Below the pieces are notes generated by a model, which was given only the letters and a program-made list of their open reading frames with translations, did not search any database and had not been told where the DNA came from. DNA of 64,000 nt from the NCBI RefSeq assembly GCF_014638845.1, contig NZ_BMFP01000001.1:581337-645336 (forward strand), written 5' to 3'. The DNA comes from Pontibacter amylolyticus. GTDB lineage: Bacteria > Bacteroidota > Bacteroidia > Cytophagales > Hymenobacteraceae. Shown here piece after piece: positions 52,065-62,064 of this stretch. The number at the start of each line of letters is the position of its first letter. Positions within the stretch are counted from its first letter, which is position 1. Both the position numbers and the translations under genes were made by a program.

Positions 52065-53393
52065 TTAGATCGCAGGGTCATTTGGCGTATTCGGGTTGTT
52101 GCGACGCTCCTGGTCAGGATACGGGTAGAAATTGCGGTTGCGCTCACTCAGGTTATCAGGCGGCCCCGGACGTTTGAATCGGCGGCTGTCCTCCCATTTC
52201 TGTCCGCTCAGGTATAGCTCAGCAGACCGCTGTTTGTATACCTCTAACAACAGAGCCTCTCTTGTCACCGGACCGCTGTAGGCAGGCAAGCCGGCATGCA
52301 CACCAAATGGATCGCCGGAAGTCTGTGTCCGCACCTGGTTGATAAGTGCCAGGGCCTCTTCCAAAGAACCGTTGCTCCGTAGCAGTGCTTCGGCTTTAAT
52401 CAGTTTCATCTCGTCTGGCAGGTATGCCGGTATGCTGGTTGTCTGCGTATTGAAAAAACCGGCCAGTGTCTTTACCCGGTCCCCTAACACATCAGCGCTC
52501 GGGTCTGTCATGTAAAAGCTGTATCGGCCATCTCCCACTTCAAAGAGTGCGTCAGGCAAGCCGAATTTATCGCGTGGTCTGTAATAAGCCAGGATAAAAA
52601 CGGTGTTATAGATCGGGTTCGGACTCAATGTACTGTACACGAACTCAGAGCGTTTGCTCAGGTCCACTTTATCTGCATTAGCGATAGCCGCGTCATAATT
52701 TCCGGCATATAAGTTATACCGGGCATTGTAGGCGTACAGCGTGTTACGCAAGTCAAAGGCAGTGCCCGTAACCTGCGCCGTAAACTCTGGTGAAGGAGGC
52801 GTAGCCTCTATCAGGGCGATCCCTTCGTTCAGGTGGGCGATGGCAGCTGCCAGCACCTCTGCTCTGGGTCTGAAAGTTACTTTGTCGGTTCGGCTGGTCT
52901 CTGTGTTTGCCTGTTCAAATGCGATGTACAGATTGCCGAGCGCCATGGCATTGAACAGGTGCGCGTGCGCCATCACCCCGCTCAGCGTCCCGCCTGTCAG
53001 GGTTGGTACATTGGGAGCGTTCTCCAGAATCTGCTCACTCATCAGCATGGTGCGCTGCATACGGGACCAATATCCGAGGATGTTGCCGTTGAAGGTGGGC
53101 AGGGCAGTTCCACCGGCCTCCAGTTCGAGCACGTTGGTAAAGGTGGCCACCCCTTTCATCTCGCGACCCGTCACACCTGCGTATAAGAGCGCCGCCTCCA
53201 GGCCCGAGGTAGAGTAAAACTGTCGCAACCCGACACTCAGGGCGATGATGCCCTCGCGTGAGTTCAGTACCTCGACGTCACTGGCCGCATTGGGGTTGGG
53301 TATATCCAGTTCGCAACCACTCGTCAGCAGCAGACAGCCCGAAAGGAAACCCACTTTTAAGTAAGAAGCTATATTTTTCATGATGTTTTTCAT
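52065..53393 (-). CDS. SusD/RagB family nutrient-binding lipoprotein
   Basis: 442 residues. Lipobox LTSGC (Cys near 27) puts it on the outer membrane surface. SusD-type TPR-like helices (AYNARYNLYAGNYDAAIANADKV) and the C-terminal ELYLSGQKWEDSRRF pattern are clear. It binds ligand and lids the SusC barrel. It lies 15 bases after susC in the operon anmK-susC-susD; no glycosidase is in the same operon. Confidence 0.92.
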   Translation of the reverse strand: MKNIMKNIASYLKVGFLSGCLLLTSGCELDIPNPNAASDVEVLNSREGIIALSVGLRQFYSTSGLEAALLYAGVTGREMKGVATFTNVLELEAGGTALPTFNGNILGYWSRMQRTMLMSEQILENAPNVPTLTGGTLSGVMAHAHLFNAMALGNLYIAFEQANTETSRTDKVTFRPRAEVLAAAIAHLNEGIALIEATPPSPEFTAQVTGTAFDLRNTLYAYNARYNLYAGNYDAAIANADKVDLSKRSEFVYSTLSPNPIYNTVFILAYYRPRDKFGLPDALFEVGDGRYSFYMTDPSADVLGDRVKTLAGFFNTQTTSIPAYLPDEMKLIKAEALLRSNGSLEEALALINQVRTQTSGDPFGVHAGLPAYSGPVTREALLLEVYKQRSAELYLSGQKWEDSRRFKRPGPPDNLSERNRNFYPYPDQERRNNPNTPNDPAI

Positions 53394-53408
53394 AAGGTTA
53401 AGGAAGCA

Positions 53409-56400
53409 TTAGAAGGTAAAGTTGAGGCCCAGCGCATAGGTTCTTGGGATCGGAACCTCCACAAAGTCAAAGCCTCTCACAGCATTGGTCTGACCAGCCG
53501 CATTCACTTCCGGATCATAGCCGCTGTAGTCGTCAATCGAGAACAGGTTACGCCCTGCCAGGCTGAGGCGCATGCTGTTACCTCCCAAAAAGGCAGGCTT
53601 AAAGTCATAGGCCACCGACACTTCTCTTAACTTGATAAAAGAGCCGTCTTCAATGTAATTCTCGAATATCCCGAACAGTGCAGTGGAGGTTCCTTTTGGC
53701 ACTTCTCCTCGTAGCTCCGGCTCGTAACCGGCCAGTCCGCCATATAGGTCACGCTCGCCCACGCGGCGGGTGAAGTTGAACACATCGAAACCATAAACCG
53801 CATCAAACTGGGTACGGAACGACAGGCGTTCGCCCACCGAGATATCGTTTGTCCATGAGCCGGTCCAGTCCGGGTTAGGGTCGCCGATCACCTTGGGCAC
53901 GGTGGCGCCTACCGGCTGCCCGTTTTCGGGGTTGCGCCCCGCCCGCTCAGGCTGTGGCAACCCGGCAGGATTCAGCAGCAGCGAGCCGTCGGGATTCCGG
54001 GCAAAATAGGTAGCGTAAAAGGCACCTAGCGGGTAACCATCCACAGCAGCCACCTGGCCGAAACCGCCCGGGAATGGCAGCACGCCACCCGGTATGTTAT
54101 TCACTTCATTTTTGTTACGGGAATAGATCAGCGTAGAGGTCCAGCGCACACGCTCCGTCTGCACAGGCGCACCTGTGATCATCAGCTCAAAGCCTTTGTT
54201 GGTCATGGTACCGATGTTGGCGTACTGGTTCAGGAAACCCGAAGAAGGCGTCAGGCCGATGAACAACAGCAGGTCTTCCACATCTTTCTTGTAAACAGAG
54301 AACTCCAGACCCAGCCTGCCGCCCAGGAAACTCATATCGGCACCGAACTCGGTTTCTACCTGGCGCTCCGGCTTAATGCCCGAGTTACCCAATAAGGTCG
54401 ATGGAATAACACCCGGAAGGCCTGGAAGTGAAACGGGGTTATAATTGGTATAGCGATCATAAGCTCCGATCGCTGTCAGGTTGCCCGCCTGCCCGTAGGA
54501 GGCACGAAGTTTGAAAATAGGAATGATTTCGCTGAGTCCCTGCCAGAAGCTCTCGTTGGAAACCAAGTAGCTGCCGCTCACTTTCGGGTAAAACTGCCAC
54601 CTGTTGTCCTCTCCGAACACGGAAGACACGTCGTAGCGACCGGCACCCGTCAGGAAGAAACGCTGCCCGATCCCGAACGTCTGCTGGGCGAAAAAGCCCA
54701 TGATGTTTATATCGGCTCGTCCATCGCTGGAGACGACCGTGGCACCGCCGGAACTAACCTGGGCGATCGGGCCTAACTGCGTGCCCGTTATACCTGTCGA
54801 GTAATATTTCTCCGTCTGCACCGTACCTCCTATACCTGTGGTGGACTCCAGCCAGTCGGTCAGGAAAGTGCGGTAAGAGGCATTCAGGTCGTTGTTAAGC
54901 AGATAAGAGGTGCGGTCGGCGCGGCGAGAGTAGCCGGCATTATAGGAGGGTGTTGTGTTGCCCACCGGTATATAGCCTGTCGCAATCTGCGTTGAATTGT
55001 CAAAGCCCAGCACGTAGCTTATGTTCAGGCCATTGATCGGGGTTAGGTTTACCTGAAAATCGCCGATGAAACGGTTGGTGCGCTGCCCGAAATCAAAGCG
55101 GTTGATGGCCTCGAGCGGGTTGGTACGACGCAAAATAGCCGTAGGCGCAGTGGAAGGGTATACCCCGTTCACCGGTTCCGGGTTGATGAAGTTATTGCTG
55201 AAGATAAAGCCGGTCAGGGCACCGTATGCTTCACTCAGGCCACCGTTCGGAATCTCTTCGCTGGTGCTGAGAACGTAGTTGGCTCCCAGCGACACCGATA
55301 TCCAGTTCTTGATCGTCTGGTCGATTCGCAGACGGGCGCCTCCCCGCTTAAAAGTTGTGTTGTCAATGATGCCCTGGTTGCTCAGGAAGTTGCCGCTCAT
55401 GTAGTATTGCGTATTCGCGCTGCCGCCCGACACCGACACATTGTTCTCCGTGCCAAAGGCCGTCCTGAAAATTTTGTCCTGGTAGTCATACCTTGTGACT
55501 GGCTCCTGCGTGAGGTCTGAGGCAAGATTGTTCACAAAGCGGAAGGGGTACTTGTTATAATCCAGCGTTTTGCGCACTTCATTTATCCGAAACTGGGTTG
55601 ATACTGATATCTTTGGAGCACCCTCCACCCCGCGCTTCGTAAAGATCTGCACCACCCCGTTGCTTGCCCGTGACCCGTAGATAGCAGCCGCAGCAGCCCC
55701 TTTGATGATCTCGATGCGTTCAATGTCATTCGGGTTAATATCCACCAGTCGGTTCTGCGCATAGCCTCCCAGGTCGATCAGTTCAGGTGAGCTGTTGTTG
55801 ATGATCACCCCATCCACTATGTAAAGCGGGTCGCCGGACCCCACGACCGTGCTGGTACCTCGCAGGCGCACGCTGATGCCACCGGCCGGGTTACCCGAGT
55901 TCTGACTGATCTGCGCACCGGCGACCTTGCCGGCCAGGGCCTGGTCTATGGACGTAGCCACACTGTTTTCGAGCGCATCAGAAGAAACGGTGGAGATAGC
56001 GTTACCCAGCTCTTTTTTGCTGGTTGCCACCGAGGTGCCTGTTACCACCACTTCATCCAGACCCACAATATCCTCCTGAATCTGCGCATCCAGCTGCACG
56101 GTCTGTTGATCACCGAGGGTAATGGAGCGTGTCTGTGGTTTAAAGCCGATGAAAGAAAACGTGAGCTGGTAAGTGCCCGGAGGCAGGGCGGCCGACAGGT
56201 TGTACACCCCGCTCGCATCAGTGGCCGTGGCGATGTTGTGGTTCTGAAACTTTACCACCACACCGGGCAGCGGAGACTTGGTGCGCGCATCTGTGACGGT
56301 GCCCGTAATGGCGTAGCGTGCCCCTTGCGCAATGGCTAGCTGACAGGCAGCTGCCAGCAGGAGGAAACACAGCAGGATGGCCTTTCCGGAGGCCGTCCCA

Positions 56401-56420
56401 ATCAGGTAATTTTTTCTCAT
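53409..56420 (-). CDS. SusC/RagA TonB-linked outer membrane receptor
   Basis: 1003 residues. Signal peptide, N-terminal carboxypeptidase-regulatory-like domain (ITGTVTDARTKSPLPGVVV near 35), plug with DEVVVTGTSVAT, then a 22-strand barrel ending LGLNFTF. It imports a ligand with TonB energy. Typical length. Substrate unknown; anmK next door suggests cell-wall sugars or peptides, but this is weak evidence. Confidence 0.94.
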   Translation of the reverse strand: MRKNYLIGTASGKAILLCFLLLAAACQLAIAQGARYAITGTVTDARTKSPLPGVVVKFQNHNIATATDASGVYNLSAALPPGTYQLTFSFIGFKPQTRSITLGDQQTVQLDAQIQEDIVGLDEVVVTGTSVATSKKELGNAISTVSSDALENSVATSIDQALAGKVAGAQISQNSGNPAGGISVRLRGTSTVVGSGDPLYIVDGVIINNSSPELIDLGGYAQNRLVDINPNDIERIEIIKGAAAAAIYGSRASNGVVQIFTKRGVEGAPKISVSTQFRINEVRKTLDYNKYPFRFVNNLASDLTQEPVTRYDYQDKIFRTAFGTENNVSVSGGSANTQYYMSGNFLSNQGIIDNTTFKRGGARLRIDQTIKNWISVSLGANYVLSTSEEIPNGGLSEAYGALTGFIFSNNFINPEPVNGVYPSTAPTAILRRTNPLEAINRFDFGQRTNRFIGDFQVNLTPINGLNISYVLGFDNSTQIATGYIPVGNTTPSYNAGYSRRADRTSYLLNNDLNASYRTFLTDWLESTTGIGGTVQTEKYYSTGITGTQLGPIAQVSSGGATVVSSDGRADINIMGFFAQQTFGIGQRFFLTGAGRYDVSSVFGEDNRWQFYPKVSGSYLVSNESFWQGLSEIIPIFKLRASYGQAGNLTAIGAYDRYTNYNPVSLPGLPGVIPSTLLGNSGIKPERQVETEFGADMSFLGGRLGLEFSVYKKDVEDLLLFIGLTPSSGFLNQYANIGTMTNKGFELMITGAPVQTERVRWTSTLIYSRNKNEVNNIPGGVLPFPGGFGQVAAVDGYPLGAFYATYFARNPDGSLLLNPAGLPQPERAGRNPENGQPVGATVPKVIGDPNPDWTGSWTNDISVGERLSFRTQFDAVYGFDVFNFTRRVGERDLYGGLAGYEPELRGEVPKGTSTALFGIFENYIEDGSFIKLREVSVAYDFKPAFLGGNSMRLSLAGRNLFSIDDYSGYDPEVNAAGQTNAVRGFDFVEVPIPRTYALGLNFTF

Positions 56421-56470
56421 AGTGCCTCTTGTTTTGTACAGTTAAAATGTGATGTATAAGTGTTCAGGAA

Positions 56471-57670
56471 TTACTCAGGTAAACTGATTTTCCCCATCAG
56501 CACGGAGGGTACGCGTCTCTTGCCAGGTCCAAAGGGGATTGGCTCCCCCACCAGGCATTCATTGGCCAGCGTGGCGAACAGCACCGCTTCCTTTGCATCC
56601 GGCGACACCCCCAGTTCGGCCGTGTTCCGGACTGTTGCGCCCGGCAAAAGTTCATTTATGTTTTGTATGAGCAGCGGATTGTGCATACCGCCGCCACTCA
56701 GGAAAATTTCAAATACAGCGTCGCCCAGCGAGCGGGTCAGGGCCCCGCAGATGGCAACGGCCGAAAACCTGTTCAGGCTCGCCATGACGTCTTCCGGGGA
56801 CAGGTGCTCTGTATCGGATCTGCGTTGTGCCTCCGTCAGGTATGCGAGGTTGAACAGTTCCGGGCCGGTCGTTTTGGGAAAGTCCTGCTCAAAGAAGGGA
56901 TGGTACAGCAGGGAGGCCACCAGTGCCTGGTTGTAGGTGCCTTTCCTGGCGATGGCAGCGTCGGCATCATAATAGGTGCCGGGAAATTGTTGCTGCACGT
57001 AGGCGTCCATCAACGTGTTGCCAGGTCCTACGTCGGTCGAGAAGATACGGCTCGTGTCCAGGTCACCGGGCAAGAAGGTAAAGTTGGCGATACCGCCGAT
57101 GTTGAGCATGATCCGGTTCTGATTCCGTTTCGAGAAGAGCAGGTAGTCACCGTACACGGCCAGTGGGGCGCCCTCTCCGCCTGCCGCCACGTGCTTCTGC
57201 CGGAAGTCACTCAGTGTGATGACACCTGTGCCCATGGCTATATGATCGCCATCGCCAATCTGCAGTGTGGCATCCGGCATATCGGCTATACCGTGCAGCG
57301 ACGCCGGGGCATGGTAGATGGTTTGGCCGTGGCTCGCAATCACGTCCACTTCAGTAGCGTCCACCCCCCACTCCTGCAGGCTTTTGTTGATGAGGTCTGC
57401 ATGGAAGCGTCCGATGTAGGCATTGAGCAGGCAGACACGCTCCAGGTCAACTTCCCGCTTCGAGAAAATCGCTTTTACCTCCTTTTTAAAGGTTTCATCA
57501 TAGGGCATGGTCACAAATTCACGCAATTCCATGCGTGTTTCAGTCCCCTGCCCCTCAAATTCACAAAGCGCAATATCAAGTCCGTCAAGCGAAGTGCCTG
57601 ACATGAGGCCGATGATGGTTCTTTTCTTTTTACTGGCAACCTCAAAAAGTTGACTTAGTACTTTATTCAT
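56471..57670 (-). CDS. anmK: Anhydro-N-acetylmuramic acid kinase
   Basis: 399 residues. The family start IIGLMSGTSLDGLDIAL is at about 18-34; ASHGQTIYH near 135 and DVGPGNTLMDA near 225 complete the ATP and sugar site. The enzyme opens and phosphorylates anhydroMurNAc to MurNAc-6-phosphate in peptidoglycan recycling. Fifty bases separate it from susC on the same strand, so one operon is likely. The partner MurQ etherase is not in the window. Confidence 0.93.
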   Translation of the reverse strand: MNKVLSQLFEVASKKKRTIIGLMSGTSLDGLDIALCEFEGQGTETRMELREFVTMPYDETFKKEVKAIFSKREVDLERVCLLNAYIGRFHADLINKSLQEWGVDATEVDVIASHGQTIYHAPASLHGIADMPDATLQIGDGDHIAMGTGVITLSDFRQKHVAAGGEGAPLAVYGDYLLFSKRNQNRIMLNIGGIANFTFLPGDLDTSRIFSTDVGPGNTLMDAYVQQQFPGTYYDADAAIARKGTYNQALVASLLYHPFFEQDFPKTTGPELFNLAYLTEAQRRSDTEHLSPEDVMASLNRFSAVAICGALTRSLGDAVFEIFLSGGGMHNPLLIQNINELLPGATVRNTAELGVSPDAKEAVLFATLANECLVGEPIPFGPGKRRVPSVLMGKISLPE

Positions 57671-57818
57671 AAATTAATTAAATTTAATATAACAAAAAGT
57701 CAAAAGAACCATAGGTTCTTCATACGAATTACATAAAGTTTAGGTAATATACATATAGGCGAATTTCCGCATAATCAGGCAGAAATTCACAGGTAGGTCA
57801 TAGGCATGGACGGCTTAA

Positions 57819-58520
57819 TCAGCTCCTTATAATCCGCCCGTCCTCCATTTCGATGATGCGGTGCGTGTTTTCAGCAAATTCGGAGTCGTGGGTCACGATG
57901 AGCAGCGTTTGGTTGTGCTCCTCGGCAAGTTCCTTGAAGATATTGAACACGGTATCGCTGTTGCGCTTGTCGAGGTTGCCGGTGGGCTCGTCGCCCATGA
58001 TGATGTGCGGATCGTTGATGAGGGCCCGGGCAATGGCCACCCGCTGCTTCTCCCCGCCCGAAACACGGTAAGCCGACTGTGCGGCCAGATGGTCTATCCC
58101 CAGCATCTTGAGTCGCTCCATGGCGCGGTGCTCTACTTCCTGCTCGCTATACCTGCCCAGCTTCAGGCCGGGCAGCATGACGTTGCGTAGCACCGTGAAC
58201 TCGTTGAGCAGGTAGTGGAACTGGAACACGAAGCCGATCTTCTCGTTGCGGATGCGGGCTAGCTCAGTATCCGGACGACCTGACATCAACTCCTTGTCAA
58301 TGAACAGCTCACCGGTATAGTCAGTGTCCATGGTGGAGAGAATGTAGAGGAGCGTGGACTTGCCGCAACCCGACTTCCCGATCACCGACACGAACTCCCC
58401 CTTGTTCACGGTGAACGTGATATCGCGGAGCACCTGCACCGTCACGGGGTCATGGAACTCCTTGTTGATGTTCCTCGCCTCCAGTATAATTTCCTGCATC
58501 TTTTCTTCGCTGCCTTTCAT
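57819..58520 (-). CDS. ABC transporter ATP-binding protein (LolD/MacB-like)
   Basis: 233 residues from the ATG at 58520, 7 bases after the permease stop. Walker A GKSGCGKST, signature VSGGEKQRVA, Walker B IIMGDEPTG. ATPase of a FtsX-type transporter. An upstream in-frame start at 58595 would lie inside the permease gene and is not used. Confidence 0.92.
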   Translation of the reverse strand: MKGSEEKMQEIILEARNINKEFHDPVTVQVLRDITFTVNKGEFVSVIGKSGCGKSTLLYILSTMDTDYTGELFIDKELMSGRPDTELARIRNEKIGFVFQFHYLLNEFTVLRNVMLPGLKLGRYSEQEVEHRAMERLKMLGIDHLAAQSAYRVSGGEKQRVAIARALINDPHIIMGDEPTGNLDKRNSDTVFNIFKELAEEHNQTLLIVTHDSEFAENTHRIIEMEDGRIIRS

Positions 58521-58527
58521 CCTATAC

Positions 58528-59787
58528 CTATTTGCCCCTGATGATCTCGACCGGGTCCACCCTGCTTGCCTTGCGGGCCGGGAAGAAACCGGCAAAGTAC
58601 GTGGTGATCAGGGAGAAAACCCCGCCGATGACGTAGTACACCACATCGTAGTTAACCGGGTACGTTGTGATGGTAGGCAATGCCGCTGTCACGAAGGGGA
58701 TGCTGTCGATGATGGCAGAGAACACAAAGCCGAATACCAGCCCCACTATACCTCCGAAAAAGCCGATGCTCATCGCGATCAGCAGAAAGACCAGGTTCAC
58801 ATCGCGGCCGGAGAAACCGGTAGCCTTGAGGATGGCAATGGAGTCCATCTTCTCGTAGATCATCATGTTGAGAATGTTGAAGATGCCGAAACCCGCCACA
58901 ATCAGCAGCGTGACGCCCACGGCATAGGAGATGAGCGAGCGCACGTTGCTTCCCGTCTCGAACTGGGCGTTGGCCGTCTGTATGTCTTCGGCATCGATAT
59001 TGAAAAGCTGCGCATACTCCCGGGCAACGGCCGGGGCCTGCTCCAGGTCATGGAGCTTCACCTGGATGTCGGTCATGTAGTTTGCCGGTTTGCCGAGCAG
59101 CTTCTGGGTGGTGGCAATGGAGGCGTAGCTCTGCACTTTGTCGATCTCCTGTATACCTGACTGAAAGTACCCTACCACTTTCAGCGAAAAACGCTCACCC
59201 TGCGCCGTCGTCACCTGCACCACATCGCCTATGTCGGCCACCAGAATGTCTGCCAGTCCCTTGCCCAGAATGATGCTGTTGGCCACGTTTTTGGCGTCGA
59301 TGGGATTGCCCGCTGTCACGTAGTCCTGAAAATTAAACAGGCGACTTTCCTCCTCCACATCAATGCCATTGATCACTCCGGTAATTTCGATCGTGCCCTC
59401 GTTGAAAAAGACCTGCGCCAGGAGCTTGGGGGTGGCGCCCAGCACCCGCTCGTCGGCTTTCACGGCCTGCAGAATGGGACCACTGTTGTAGATCTCCTGC
59501 CGGGTGATGCCGGCCTTCACGGAACTGATGAAATTGTAGGAATTCTTGTACTGCCCGGCCACGTTTACCGGCTGGTTTTCGCTCGGCTTGATCTCGTTGT
59601 AGAGGCGCACGTGCGGCGTGCGGTTCAGGATGAGGCCATCGAGCATATCGTTGAGGCCGTTCATGAAACCGAGCAGGGTGATGAACATGGCGATGCTGAA
59701 GGTCACCCCAACGGCGGCCACCAGCGTCTGCCGCCAGCGGGCCAGCAACATGGATTTCGCGATGCTGTATATCAGTTTGAAATTCAT
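58528..59787 (-). CDS. FtsX-type ABC transporter permease
   Basis: 419 residues with one N-terminal helix, a large periplasmic domain, and three C-terminal helices in the FtsX order (GVTLLIVAGFGIFNILNM, then SIGFFGGIVGLVFGF). Ends PARKASRVDPVEIIRGK, the usual MacB-type tail. Middle gene of adaptor-permease-ATPase operon. Confidence 0.9.
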   Translation of the reverse strand: MNFKLIYSIAKSMLLARWRQTLVAAVGVTFSIAMFITLLGFMNGLNDMLDGLILNRTPHVRLYNEIKPSENQPVNVAGQYKNSYNFISSVKAGITRQEIYNSGPILQAVKADERVLGATPKLLAQVFFNEGTIEITGVINGIDVEEESRLFNFQDYVTAGNPIDAKNVANSIILGKGLADILVADIGDVVQVTTAQGERFSLKVVGYFQSGIQEIDKVQSYASIATTQKLLGKPANYMTDIQVKLHDLEQAPAVAREYAQLFNIDAEDIQTANAQFETGSNVRSLISYAVGVTLLIVAGFGIFNILNMMIYEKMDSIAILKATGFSGRDVNLVFLLIAMSIGFFGGIVGLVFGFVFSAIIDSIPFVTAALPTITTYPVNYDVVYYVIGGVFSLITTYFAGFFPARKASRVDPVEIIRGK

Positions 59788-59789
59788 CC

Positions 59790-60872
59790 CTAAGGCTTCA
59801 CGATCACATCTTCTTTCGACAAACCCTCCACAATCTCCACTTTCTGGTAGTCCTTCAGCCCGGTTTTCACCGGTACGCGTTCGTCTTTATCCTTCAGCAC
59901 GTAGGCCCCGTCCACCAGGTACTCGCGTGGTATGGTCAGGGCGTTCTTTTTCGCCTGGATGATGATGTTGGCCTCTGTGGTCAGGTTGGGGTAGAGCGCG
60001 TCCGGCTTGGTCACAAACTCCGCCTCCACGGTAAAGGAGCGGGTGCGCTCGTTCATGGCCGGGTTGATCTTGGTGATGCGCCCTTCAAACACCTGGCCTC
60101 TATAGCTGTCGAGGTTAAGCAGCACCTGCTGGCCTGGCTTCACGCGGGCTATGTCGTACTCGTCCACCTGCAGCTCCAGTATAAATTCATCGGCATCGCC
60201 CAGCACCGCAATCGGCACCTGCGGACTCACCAGCTCGCCTTTCTCGCGCAGCACGCTGTATACCTTGCCGCTGGTTTCACTTTTCACGGTGTAATCGTCC
60301 CGCAGGGTCTCGCTGATCTGCAGGTTCTTCTGCGACTGGCGGGCGGCAAAATCGAGTTGCTTTTTGAGGTCGTTGTAGCGCAGGCGGGCGGAGCGGTAGG
60401 CTGTCTGGGAGTTTTTGTAGGCCAGTTCACGCTGCTCCAGCTCCACCCGGGTACCGATCTGGCTGGCCCAGAGGTTGCGCTGCCGGGCCAGTAGCAGCGA
60501 GTCGTTCTGCATGCGGCTGCGGGCCAGGTCGATCGTCTCCTGCAGCTCGGTCAGCTTCTCGGTATTGGCGCTCACGCGGGCGTACGCTGCAGCCAGTCGG
60601 GCATTCTCCGTGTTCAGCTGGGCGGCCTCGTTGCTGATGCGAACGAGCGTTTCGCCCCTTCGCACGGTATCGCCCTCCGTCACCAGTATTTCCTCGATGA
60701 TGCCGCTCACAACCGGGTATACCTGGTACTGGTTGCGGCTTTTCACGAGGCCGGAAGCGTAGACGGCTTCCGAGATATCCTCCACGGTTGGCTGTGTGGT
60801 TTCCTGGCCGTCTCCGCAGGAGGTGAAAAAGGCCAGCAGCAGGAGCAGTTGTAAATAGTGTTTTGTTGACAT
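59790..60872 (-). CDS. Periplasmic adaptor lipoprotein (HlyD/MacA-like)
   Basis: 360 residues. Lipobox AFFTSC (Cys19), biotinyl-lipoyl-like half (SGIIEEILVTEGDTVRRGETLV), a long coiled-coil hairpin at about 85-190, the second lipoyl half and a beta-barrel. It links the inner-membrane ABC pair to an outer-membrane channel. First gene of the three-gene MacAB-like operon; no TolC-type gene is adjacent. Confidence 0.9.
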   Translation of the reverse strand: MSTKHYLQLLLLLAFFTSCGDGQETTQPTVEDISEAVYASGLVKSRNQYQVYPVVSGIIEEILVTEGDTVRRGETLVRISNEAAQLNTENARLAAAYARVSANTEKLTELQETIDLARSRMQNDSLLLARQRNLWASQIGTRVELEQRELAYKNSQTAYRSARLRYNDLKKQLDFAARQSQKNLQISETLRDDYTVKSETSGKVYSVLREKGELVSPQVPIAVLGDADEFILELQVDEYDIARVKPGQQVLLNLDSYRGQVFEGRITKINPAMNERTRSFTVEAEFVTKPDALYPNLTTEANIIIQAKKNALTIPREYLVDGAYVLKDKDERVPVKTGLKDYQKVEIVEGLSKEDVIVKP

Positions 60873-61165
60873 GATACCTCAAACGTAAAAGACACTATGC
60901 AGCAGCACTTTCACTCACCCCACCCCTGCTTATACCTGCCCGATCTTTAAAGATTTGCTATACCTGCCGTGAGCAGGGCCGGAAAGGTGCTACGCTTCAA
61001 ATGTACTACATTCAGTACACGATTGCATGATGACGCGTAAGCTTTAGAGTATATTATTCGATAACTGATATATGTTTCTCTCAGAAATGACAAGCGTCAT
61101 AAAAAGGACCCTTCGGTCTTACGAAATTTGTCAGATAACGAACTTCTACCCCTAAAAAATAGATT
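60873..61165. other. Divergent promoter region
   Basis: 293 bp between the adaptor gene (minus) and the SDR gene (plus). Contains one GCTATACCTGCC copy near 60957 and AT-rich stretches. No gene is seen; exact promoters not identified. Confidence 0.5.
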
Positions 61166-61939
61166 ATGAACGAGATGAAATCTAATAAAGCCAACCTGTT
61201 TGATGGAAAAGTGGCGCTGGTAACCGGCGGTTCCTCTGGTATCGGCAAATCAGCAGCCTTGCTCTACGCCCGCGAAGGTGCTAAAGTAGTGGTGTCCGAC
61301 ATCCACGAGGAGTCCGGCATGCAGGTGGTGCAGGAAATTGAGCAACTGGGCAGCCAGGCTATTTTTGTATCGGCCGATGTCTCAAAACCCGAAGACTGTG
61401 AGCGCATGGTACAACAGGCAGTTGAAAAGTTCGGGCGGCTGGACATTGCCTTCAACAACGCAGGTATAGGCGGTGAATCCAATACGATCGGCGATATGAG
61501 CATCGAGGGCTGGAATAAAGTCATCAGCATTAACCTCAACAGTGTGTTCTACTGCATGCACTACCAGATACGGCAGATGCTGCTGCAAGGCGGCGGTGCC
61601 ATTGTCAACAACTCTTCCATCCTCGGACAGGTGGGCTTTGCCAACTCAGCTGCTTATGTGGCCGCCAAGCACGGCGTGGTGGGCCTGACCAAAAACGGGG
61701 GCCTGGAGTACGCTTCCAAAGGTATACGCATCAACGCTGTTGGTCCGGCCTTCATCAAAACCCCTTTGCTGTCCGGCATGGGCGAGGAAACGCTGCAGTT
61801 CCTGACATCCAAGCACCCGATAGGACGCCTGGGAGCCCCGGAGGAAATAGCAGAGCTGGTGATCTGGCTCAGTTCCGACAAGGCTTCTTTCGTATCGGGC
61901 GCCTACTACGCAGCCGACGGGGCCTACCTGTCCCAGTAA
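61166..61939 (+). CDS. SDR-family oxidoreductase
   Basis: 257 residues. Cofactor motif GGSSGIGKSAA near 20, NNAGIGGE near 97, catalytic Ser in NNSSILGQ near 153 and YVAAK (Tyr-xxx-Lys) near 165. Classical short-chain dehydrogenase. Substrate unknown; close to glucose-1-dehydrogenase-like proteins. Single-gene unit. Confidence 0.9.
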   Translation: MNEMKSNKANLFDGKVALVTGGSSGIGKSAALLYAREGAKVVVSDIHEESGMQVVQEIEQLGSQAIFVSADVSKPEDCERMVQQAVEKFGRLDIAFNNAGIGGESNTIGDMSIEGWNKVISINLNSVFYCMHYQIRQMLLQGGGAIVNNSSILGQVGFANSAAYVAAKHGVVGLTKNGGLEYASKGIRINAVGPAFIKTPLLSGMGEETLQFLTSKHPIGRLGAPEEIAELVIWLSSDKASFVSGAYYAADGAYLSQ

Positions 61940-62064
61940 TTGCCCGTACTACTTACAGTATACTACTTGCTTTCGTAATTCAGATACTCACCTTGTATTG
62001 GAATTATAACGGCCTGCGCGGGCATCACGAGCTTGGGCAGGTATAGACGAGAACTTGAGGCAAT

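Noticed and set aside
56663-57601. 312-codon open frame on the plus strand
   Set aside because: Antisense to anmK; no recognisable motif.
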